DNA of 64,000 bases from an uncultured Carboxylicivirga sp. (GTDB lineage: Bacteria; Bacteroidota; Bacteroidia; Bacteroidales; Marinilabiliaceae). The DNA lies in the NCBI RefSeq assembly GCF_963668385.1, contig NZ_OY764327.1:4126501-4190500 (forward strand), read 5' to 3'. The translations under genes were made by a program, and so were the position numbers. The notes under the pieces were generated by a model. It ran no database searches. It was not told the DNA's origin and saw only the letters and a list, made by a program, of their open reading frames with translations. Positions 54,284-62,188 of the stretch are shown in pieces. Each line of letters opens with the position of its first letter. Position 1 is the stretch's first letter.

Positions 54284-54360
54284 TGAGGATTAATTAGGGT
54301 TAAGATGAGGTTCTACTGGGGCTTAAAAATTGGCAAATAAAGTTAAAAAGATCTGATTTG
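54284..54360 (+). promoter_or_regulatory. 11-bp phased TGAGG array and -7-like box, site C
   Basis: TGAGG 54284, TAGGG 54295, TGAGG 54306 and TGGGG 54317, each 11 bp after the last. -7-like box CTGATTTG at 54353-54360, 36 nt after the last unit, as at site A. The 54084-54488 gap holds nothing else recognisable. Confidence 0.62.
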
Positions 54361-54488
54361 CGAATTGGAGTAGAAAGTATACTAGCATAAACCTTGCCAA
54401 AAATATTGCCTGAAAATGTAGCACGGATATTAATGCGTGGTCTATTGATAGTTATGAATTGATATTGTTAACCTATTTAATTTCGAAG

Positions 54489-55514
54489 ATGAACATAGTA
54501 CGAAGTTGTTTTTGGATATGTTTCTTTATACTTCTTGCTGAAGTTGGAAATGCTCAGCAGGTTTTTGAAGAAGGATATCTGCAAGGAGTCTTTAGAGTAA
54601 AACTAAAGCCCGATGTTGAATTGATGACCTTAAAATCCACATCAAGTGGTCAGGCTTTGCTAGGTATTACCGAGATTGATGAAGCATTAACCTTCTATAG
54701 GGCGTCACAATTAAAAAGAGTTTTTCCGTATAATGCTAAATATGATGAAAGACACCGGAAGCATGGCTTGCATTTGTGGTACGAAATAAATTATTCGTCA
54801 GAGGCCTCATTGAATCAGGTGATAGAAACATTTGAGAATATTTCATCCATTCAAACAGCTGAGCGAATTAGAGAAAAAAGTTTTGATGGAGGTAGAGTTA
54901 TTCGCTATAATCCTGAGAAGAATGTTGCTAAATTAAAATCTACACAGCAGGATTTCATGTTTGATGATGAGTTGATGGAACAACATTATCACTACGGACC
55001 AACTGGTACTTTAGATCGTTTTGATCTGGCTCATATCAACCTTTGGGAAGCCTGGGAGAAGTGTGCAGGTCATCCATCGGTAATTGTTTCGGTGCATGAT
55101 TTAGGTATTTCTTATACCCATCCTGATTTGAGTGCCAATATGTGGGTAAATGAAAAAGAACTGAATGGAACTACTGGTAAAGACAGTGACTTAAATGGAT
55201 ATACCGATGATGTTTACGGATATAACTTTGCTTCGGCAACAGGTCAGATTGCACCGGGTAATCATGGAACACATGTTGCCGGTACTATTAGTGCAGTAAA
55301 TAACAATGGGATTGGTTCGGCTGGTATAGCCGGAGGTACAGGTAACTCAGACGGTGTTAAGTTGATGAGCTGTCAGATTTTTGACGGAACAACCCAAGGA
55401 GGTTTTGCAGCTTCGTATGTATATGCTGCAGATAACGGTGCTGTGATATCTCAAAACAGCTGGGGGTATTCAACTGCCGGTACACGCGAGGAGTCGGTTG
55501 AAGCAGGTATTTAA
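54489..55514 (+). CDS. N-terminal piece of protease B (341 residues)
   Basis: ATG 54489 begins the signal peptide (MNIVRSCFWICFFILLAEVGNAQ); TTG 54459 is only the frame limit. The product would carry the propeptide-like region plus the catalytic Asp and His and end inside the S8 domain, without Ser. As a free polypeptide it should be inactive and unstable. Confidence 0.55.
   Translation: MNIVRSCFWICFFILLAEVGNAQQVFEEGYLQGVFRVKLKPDVELMTLKSTSSGQALLGITEIDEALTFYRASQLKRVFPYNAKYDERHRKHGLHLWYEINYSSEASLNQVIETFENISSIQTAERIREKSFDGGRVIRYNPEKNVAKLKSTQQDFMFDDELMEQHYHYGPTGTLDRFDLAHINLWEAWEKCAGHPSVIVSVHDLGISYTHPDLSANMWVNEKELNGTTGKDSDLNGYTDDVYGYNFASATGQIAPGNHGTHVAGTISAVNNNGIGSAGIAGGTGNSDGVKLMSCQIFDGTTQGGFAASYVYAADNGAVISQNSWGYSTAGTREESVEAGI
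55512..55514 (+). other. In-frame TAA inside protease B
   Basis: The local sequence GGTATT-TAA-TATTTTATTGAGGAAG aligns with copy A's GCTATT-GAT-TATTTTATTGAGGAAG without any gap, so the stop replaces a sense codon rather than following a frameshift. Confidence 0.9.
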
Positions 55515-55535
55515 TATTTTATTGAGGAAGCCGGT

Positions 55536-58500
55536 ATGTATGAAGGAAGCCCGATGCAAGGGGGTGTGGTAATATTTGCCGCAGGTAATTCAAATGCTGA
55601 TGGCGAGTACTACCCCGGATACCTTTCTAATGTGATAACGGTGGCTGCTATTCATCAGAATAAGACCAAGGCTGCATATTCCAATTATGGTCAGTGGATT
55701 GATGTTTCGGCCCCGGGAGGCGATATGGATTTAGATGAAGAAATGAATAAAGAAGAAATAGAAGCTCCATATCATCATGGTATTTTTAGTACGTTGCCCA
55801 ACGGTGGTTATGGTTGGCTCGAAGGAACTTCAATGGCTTGTCCGCATGTGTCGGGTGTGGCTGCTTTGATTGTATCCAATAACATTGGAAAAGATCTTAC
55901 CAATACCGAGGTGTTTTCTATTCTAAAAGGATCGGTTTACAATGTTTATGGTGATAATGCTGAAGAACACAAGTATTACAATAAACTCGGAACTGGAAAT
56001 ATCAATGCCTTGTATGCCTTAGATGAAAAAACAACTACCGGTCCTGCAACCATTACTGATCTTGCGGTAGCTTCGTCAACCCAGGATAAGGTGAATCTAA
56101 CATTTACTGTACCTGAAACAGGTTATGGGCGAAAACCGGATTATTACAAAGTGTACTTTTCCAAAACATCAATCGATGGAGCTCAGTTAGCGAATTATCC
56201 ATTTCAAAAATACAATTCCTTGTCAACAGATGCAGTTGGGGCCGAGGCTCAGTATTATGTTGAGGAATTGGATGCACTTACTACTTATTACATTGGAGTA
56301 GTATCGGTTGATAAATGGGGTAATGAATCAGTATTGTCCAATGTATTACAAGCTGAAACAACAGCTGGTCCAACTGCTGAGTTGATTGTTGACTTTAATG
56401 CGGGTTCGCCATTAAGCTATGTTCAGCATGTATTGAATGCTCAGGAAAATACAAGTATTGAAGATCAGTTTATATTACAAAATTCAGGAGCAGGATCATT
56501 ACGCTGGTTGACCAACTTTGATTTAAATATTGAGGATAACGAAGATTTTATAGCAGCCAATAATAGCAGTAGTTATGCTTATTCAACGGAGAGTAATATT
56601 CAGGTTTATCAAACCAGTCCTTACGAAACGCTTGTGGAGTTTAATCAGCATGCCGATACCAGTATTTTTAAAGGGTATTTAACGGCATCATCTTATTATC
56701 AAATAGGGGAAGCCAATCCTGAAACACCTAGTTCATCGGCCACTCGATATCATGTAAATTTAGAAGATGGATTTAACTTAACACATATTGCTGCTCGCTT
56801 AAATTTTGTATTGGCCGATTACGAGCGAATTGTAATTGAAATATTCGAAGGGGCTGATATTGCCACAGCCAAATTACGTCATCGACAAGAGTTACGCGAC
56901 AATACGGTGGGACAGACAGCAAAACACGAGTTGTCGAATAACCTGTATTTTCAGAATGGATCGTATTTCTGGGTAGTTATTCACCCGCCAACAGGTCATA
57001 AATATCCTTTATCAGTTGCTTTTGAAGCCGAAGAAGGTTGGGGTCGCGAAAATAACTATTACAGCTCAAACAATGGATCGACCTGGAAATCGTTAGGCGA
57101 TGTTTATATCGAAGGATTTTCGTTTATGGTAGAGGCTATCAGTTACTTTTCCAAAGGGAATAGCTTTATCACCTTACCACGGGAAAGTGGCGAAGTGAGC
57201 AGTACCGCAGGTGAGAATCAGGATACCGTAATCTACAATATTGATATCTCTGATGTAATCAACGGAACTTATAATTTCAATGTAAATATTCAAACCAACG
57301 ATACAGAAAATCAACTGTTAAGTTTTCCGTTGCAAACAATTGTTGAAGGTCATAAACCAAAATTGTCCGGAACAACCTTGCTTGATTTCGGCCGCGTGGT
57401 TATCGGAAATGAAAAAGTATTGGAGGCCCATATCTCTAACACTGGTTTGGCTGATTTAATTCTGGGGCGTCAGGAAGAGGCTACCGGAACTATTAGGTTG
57501 AAAGGAGACATGGTTAAGAAAGTAGAAGCTCTGTCATCTGTTATCTTTAACCTGAGTTATACACCCAAAGAGGCCGGATCGCTAAATACTGAGTTCCGCT
57601 TATACGATCTCGATCAGACTGGCGAGTATATTATTAAAGTAACGGGGCAGGCGGTAAATCCACCTAACGCTGCTTTTTCACCAAAATCGGCTTCATTCGC
57701 TGATGTTACCATTGGCGATACCCTTACCGGAACGCTAATGATGAAAAACCTGGGTGAACAACCTTTGCAATATTTTATACCAAAATTTGCTGACCGACCA
57801 GATGATTTTGAAGGTGAGACATCTGATATAAGTCGTTTTGGATATTTTGTTGAAACTGATGAAACACCGGATACCTGGATCGATATTACTACCACAGGTG
57901 AAGTAATCGAAAATCTGGCAACCATTACCGATCAAACCTGGATGCATGAGGTTGATCTTTCATTCGGATTTCCATTTTTTGGGGAGAAACAACGTAAGGC
58001 ATATATATCACCAAAGGGATTAATAGCCTTTACCAACGACGGAACGTTTAATCAGTATCCAATGGCTCCGTTAAATGAATATAGCCCAACCAAAGCTTTT
58101 TGTGCATTAGGCGAATCGGTGTTGTATAGCAATACAATTGATAGTAAAATTTATTACCAGGATTTTGGTGATAAGTTTGTAGTACTGTTTAAGAATATAC
58201 CTATGGGAAGCCTTGATAGCGAGTCCTTCTCTATTATTTATCACCTGCTTGAATTTGAAATGATAATTGATAAAGGTGGTAATATGCAGGTTATTTACAA
58301 TGATTTGGATGGATTCACCAATACTACTTTTTGGTCGGTATGGGCACACGATTTGGAGGAGAATGATGCCATTGTAGCCAATTATATCCTAAGCAATCAA
58401 ACAAACATTACAACCAATACCAATATTACCATGGTTAATCCTGGTTTAGGTTTGTTTCATTCAATTACCAATCCTTCAGGTGTGTTGTTGCCGGATGAGA

Positions 58501-61500
58501 TTGTAACCATGGAATACTCATTACTAACAGATAAGCTAAATGAAGACACGTACGTTGAATATCTGCCGATATTAACTAATATGCCTACCAAGCCATACAT
58601 CAACTATGCAGCTAATATTGATGTAACAGCAGGTGGAGAGTCTGACTTATTGCTTGATCAGGAAGCCATTGATTTTGGAGATAATTTTCATTTGGCCAAT
58701 ATCGAGCGCAAGCTAAGAGTAATAAATGACGGAACCGCTCCGGGTGAGATTACCAGTATGGTAATAAAAGGTGCCAATGCTGATCAGTTCCAGCTTATTA
58801 CCGATCAAATATTGCCAGTGAGTGTGGGTGCCGAAACCATCGAAACTTTTATAATTAAAGCTTTAAGTGATGTTGTGGGTAGCTATACCGCAACGCTTGA
58901 AATTGTATTTAATACGAATGAAACAATTTCGGTTGAATTACAAAGTAATATTGTGGAGGCCCCATTAATATCAACTAATGTTCAGGAGTTTAATATTAAC
59001 CTTAATGCTGGCGAACAAACCAATGTTGAGCTTACTATTTCAAATACCGGTAATAGTAATCTTGAGTATGCATTAAAGGCAAGTAGTATTGTTTTTGAAG
59101 ATAAATCAATTCTTAAATCATCAAGAGTGGTTAAAGATTACGAATATCAATTCTTTAATAGTAACGATCATAAATCGATTTTTTACGATTGGGTTGATAT
59201 AACAAAAACTGGAACTAAGCTGGTATCAATGGATGTAACCAATTACAGTAATTATTGGAATACTATTGAGTTGCCATGGGATTTCGAGTTTTATGGCAAT
59301 GACTATTCCGAGATATTTATTGGTTATACCGGAGTAATTGCCTTCTCCGATACCAGTGAAGTCTATCCTCGAGGTGATGTACAGATTCCTTCTACCGATG
59401 GATTGAATAATTACTTTGCTCCGATGTTTGGTTTCAGCTACAATGATTTATATAGTGACGAGCTGGCGGGCGTTTATTATCAGCAAAATGAAGATGAGCT
59501 TATTATTACCTGGCGTTCGTTTACCGATGGTTTTGGTATGTCAATGGGACCTATGTCATGGCAAGCTATTCTTTACAAAGACGGTAGAATTAAAACGCAA
59601 TATAATTTTGATCTTACCGATTTTTCAATGGTACCTGGAATTTCCGGTATTGGAGTTGAAAACATAGATGGTACCCAAGGGTTAAATGTTGCCTACGGAT
59701 CGTCATATATCAGCAATAACTGTGCGCTTGAGTTCTTCCCTATTAAGAAAGAGGTTCTTGAACCCGGAGCCACAGCAAGGCATCAGATAACAGTGGATGC
59801 AACTCATATTTATGCCGGCGAATATACCGAGTACATTACCATACTGAACAATACGGTAGGTGACGGGATGTTGAAGTTACCTTTCAATATAAGTATTGCA
59901 GGAGAGCACGATGTGCAAATTGATGATATCGATTTCGGAAATATTTACGTGGTTGATCAGGATGGATATGTTAACCAACATCAACCATTGGACGATAACT
60001 GGGTATATTATTTTACCTGGGAGAACAACGGATTGAGAGACTTTAGAGTGGGAAAGTTCTTTATTACTAGTCTTGAAAGTAACTTTAAAGCGCAGATGGA
60101 GACATGGGTTCCAATGCGATCAGGAACACTTACGTGGGGTTACATGGACATTGAATATCTGCCGACTTATACGCCGGATATTATTAACCCGGAACCTATT
60201 CCACTGGTAATTCCTGCCGAAGGTGAATTGGAAGGACGAATTTGGTTATTCAAACGCCCCAATACAGTAGCAGATCTAAGCGGCGAAATTATAATTGTGG
60301 ATTATGAGGCAGTTAAAGATCTGACGAAGGAAGAGCTGGATAATTTGCAGGAAGCAGATGTAGATGAGCAATATAAAATCAGAGTTCAGTGTCGTGCACA
60401 CATTCAGGAAGCTCCTGCTATCTCAGTTGATGCTGATAACATTAGTGCCTATGCAGTAGACAGTGAAACCATTAAAACAAAAACAGTAACCATTGATAAT
60501 TCCGGTAAAAATGACCTGGATTTTAATCTGAATATTAAATATGCCTATGACTTTATGTCGTTGAGCGATACTTATTCGATGGGCGATGCTGTACCCTTAA
60601 ACAGTAGCTCGGTGGAGTTAAAAAGCACCGGAAAAGTAAAAAGCACAGCCGGTGATGATATTAATGATGATGCAAGGGTATTAACTCAATTACTTTCAGA
60701 AGAAGTGAAACATACTTTTGGATGGGGTGCTGGTGGTTATCCGGTGCATACAGTAACTCAGTTGATTGCCCCTGAAGATGGATTCTGTTTCTCGCACCTG
60801 ATCCATTATTATACTTATCGAAGCTTAGTAGAGGGATATTATACTGTTCAGATATTTGCTGGAGATGAAGAATTCTTGAAAACCGGATTGATATACTCAC
60901 AGAAGGTCAACTACAGTTACGAAAAACCACTTTATAATAGTCAGGTGGTGAAAGAAATAGTCACTTTCGACCGACCTGTTATGATACAGGGTGGTGAGTC
61001 TTTCTTTATCCGAATTATTTATCCGGGAGAGATGGATGCACCTGCCGCATTGGGTGAAATTTCCCCAGAATTACAAGCTGGTAATATGTTTGGATCAACC
61101 GGTACTGAATATATGCCGATAACCGATTTGCCTGTAACCAATGTGGGCTGGATGGTTAAGGCCGTAGAAAACGAACAAATCAGTCCTGAGTGGTTAGAAG
61201 CTTCAACTTCATCAGGTACTATAGCACCGGGCGAATCTGCCACGGTTGATTTTACTTTTTATGGCTCACGTGTATTTAATAGTGATAACTCAGCTGTTAT
61301 TACTATCAACTCAAACGATCCTAATAATAAAGTAAAGAAAGTAGGTGCTGAGTTTACTCGTAACAATGGGCCTTCTTATAATATCAGTAACAATTTTGCT
61401 CTTACCATTGCCGAAAATGAAGAATACGATTTTACCTTATTTGCATCGCACAAGGGTGGTATCGATTACACATTAACGCTGGCAGAAGAATATGATATTG

Positions 61501-62174
61501 TTACCGGTGAGTTCGATGGTCGGAATATGGTACTGAAATTCAGACCTGATTATGACAGTAATGGCATATATCGTATAGTTGTTAATGGTGAAGATACCAA
61601 AGGCAATGTAAACACCTTCACGTTTATAGTAACGGTTACAAATACCAATCGTGCTCCTGAACTAATTCAGGAGATGGATTTTACGGTTCATTTGGACAAG
61701 CATCTGGAATATCATTTGGATCTGAAAGAATACATCAGCGATCCTGATGGTGATGAAGTAACCTATACCGTATCAAAAGACAACGACAATATTGAGTTGT
61801 TTCAAAACGAGGATCTGTTAATTATTAAACCTGCAATTATTGGAAATACAGTGTTAAGCATTTCGGCGGCAGATCCAGAAGGAGCCACCTTGACTACAGA
61901 GGCAAATGTTAATGTGTTGCTTCGTGTAGGAATTGATGAGGTTGAATTAAGTTCTATCACTATTTATCCAAATCCAGTGCAGGATTATATCCAATTATCA
62001 AACGATGTGGTTAATGGAGCCAATTATCGAATTGTTGCCATTACTGGTGAAACGATCAAGACAGGAATAATCAATGCTACTAAAATTAATGCATCTGATT
62101 TAAAAGCGGGTGTTTATGTGCTGGAGATTACGGTGAATGATAACCTCATTAAAAGAAAGTTTAACAAGCTGTAA
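55536..62174 (+). CDS. C-terminal piece of protease B (2,212 residues)
   Basis: Same frame as the N-terminal piece; the first ATG lies 22 nt past the TAA. It carries the catalytic Ser, all sandwich repeats and a type A T9SS sorting domain (ITIYPNPVQDYIQLSNDV...GVYVLEIT). If restarted here it would have no signal peptide and could not be exported. Fourteen nucleotides after its stop the next SusC-like gene begins, so the operon order matches copy A in part. Confidence 0.6.
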   Translation: MYEGSPMQGGVVIFAAGNSNADGEYYPGYLSNVITVAAIHQNKTKAAYSNYGQWIDVSAPGGDMDLDEEMNKEEIEAPYHHGIFSTLPNGGYGWLEGTSMACPHVSGVAALIVSNNIGKDLTNTEVFSILKGSVYNVYGDNAEEHKYYNKLGTGNINALYALDEKTTTGPATITDLAVASSTQDKVNLTFTVPETGYGRKPDYYKVYFSKTSIDGAQLANYPFQKYNSLSTDAVGAEAQYYVEELDALTTYYIGVVSVDKWGNESVLSNVLQAETTAGPTAELIVDFNAGSPLSYVQHVLNAQENTSIEDQFILQNSGAGSLRWLTNFDLNIEDNEDFIAANNSSSYAYSTESNIQVYQTSPYETLVEFNQHADTSIFKGYLTASSYYQIGEANPETPSSSATRYHVNLEDGFNLTHIAARLNFVLADYERIVIEIFEGADIATAKLRHRQELRDNTVGQTAKHELSNNLYFQNGSYFWVVIHPPTGHKYPLSVAFEAEEGWGRENNYYSSNNGSTWKSLGDVYIEGFSFMVEAISYFSKGNSFITLPRESGEVSSTAGENQDTVIYNIDISDVINGTYNFNVNIQTNDTENQLLSFPLQTIVEGHKPKLSGTTLLDFGRVVIGNEKVLEAHISNTGLADLILGRQEEATGTIRLKGDMVKKVEALSSVIFNLSYTPKEAGSLNTEFRLYDLDQTGEYIIKVTGQAVNPPNAAFSPKSASFADVTIGDTLTGTLMMKNLGEQPLQYFIPKFADRPDDFEGETSDISRFGYFVETDETPDTWIDITTTGEVIENLATITDQTWMHEVDLSFGFPFFGEKQRKAYISPKGLIAFTNDGTFNQYPMAPLNEYSPTKAFCALGESVLYSNTIDSKIYYQDFGDKFVVLFKNIPMGSLDSESFSIIYHLLEFEMIIDKGGNMQVIYNDLDGFTNTTFWSVWAHDLEENDAIVANYILSNQTNITTNTNITMVNPGLGLFHSITNPSGVLLPDEIVTMEYSLLTDKLNEDTYVEYLPILTNMPTKPYINYAANIDVTAGGESDLLLDQEAIDFGDNFHLANIERKLRVINDGTAPGEITSMVIKGANADQFQLITDQILPVSVGAETIETFIIKALSDVVGSYTATLEIVFNTNETISVELQSNIVEAPLISTNVQEFNINLNAGEQTNVELTISNTGNSNLEYALKASSIVFEDKSILKSSRVVKDYEYQFFNSNDHKSIFYDWVDITKTGTKLVSMDVTNYSNYWNTIELPWDFEFYGNDYSEIFIGYTGVIAFSDTSEVYPRGDVQIPSTDGLNNYFAPMFGFSYNDLYSDELAGVYYQQNEDELIITWRSFTDGFGMSMGPMSWQAILYKDGRIKTQYNFDLTDFSMVPGISGIGVENIDGTQGLNVAYGSSYISNNCALEFFPIKKEVLEPGATARHQITVDATHIYAGEYTEYITILNNTVGDGMLKLPFNISIAGEHDVQIDDIDFGNIYVVDQDGYVNQHQPLDDNWVYYFTWENNGLRDFRVGKFFITSLESNFKAQMETWVPMRSGTLTWGYMDIEYLPTYTPDIINPEPIPLVIPAEGELEGRIWLFKRPNTVADLSGEIIIVDYEAVKDLTKEELDNLQEADVDEQYKIRVQCRAHIQEAPAISVDADNISAYAVDSETIKTKTVTIDNSGKNDLDFNLNIKYAYDFMSLSDTYSMGDAVPLNSSSVELKSTGKVKSTAGDDINDDARVLTQLLSEEVKHTFGWGAGGYPVHTVTQLIAPEDGFCFSHLIHYYTYRSLVEGYYTVQIFAGDEEFLKTGLIYSQKVNYSYEKPLYNSQVVKEIVTFDRPVMIQGGESFFIRIIYPGEMDAPAALGEISPELQAGNMFGSTGTEYMPITDLPVTNVGWMVKAVENEQISPEWLEASTSSGTIAPGESATVDFTFYGSRVFNSDNSAVITINSNDPNNKVKKVGAEFTRNNGPSYNISNNFALTIAENEEYDFTLFASHKGGIDYTLTLAEEYDIVTGEFDGRNMVLKFRPDYDSNGIYRIVVNGEDTKGNVNTFTFIVTVTNTNRAPELIQEMDFTVHLDKHLEYHLDLKEYISDPDGDEVTYTVSKDNDNIELFQNEDLLIIKPAIIGNTVLSISAADPEGATLTTEANVNVLLRVGIDEVELSSITIYPNPVQDYIQLSNDVVNGANYRIVAITGETIKTGIINATKINASDLKAGVYVLEITVNDNLIKRKFNKL

Positions 62175-62188
62175 TACTGATCTAATTT

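Larger units (their letters stand above)
54489..62174 (+). pseudogene. Second giant S8 protease gene, interrupted by one in-frame TAA
   Basis: One continuous frame of 2,562 codons runs from ATG 54489 to TAA 62172-62174, broken only by TAA 55512-55514 (codon 342). It is the paralog of the protease at 33342 with the same order: signal peptide, S8 domain (Asp204 in VHDLGISYTHPD, His259 in HGTHVAG, Ser448 in GTSMACPHVSG), fibronectin-III-like domain, ASH-like repeats, cadherin-like domains and T9SS sorting domain. The stop falls where copy A has Asp in AIDYFIEEAG, so Asp and His lie before it and Ser after it. All 2,200 codons downstream remain open. I infer a very recent nonsense mutation, or a base-call error in a GAA/CAA/AAA codon. 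Confidence 0.75.

Noticed and set aside
55512-55514. Alternative genetic code with TAA read as an amino acid
   Set aside because: TAA is the normal stop of many other genes in the window, several just before terminators; only this one site is in question.
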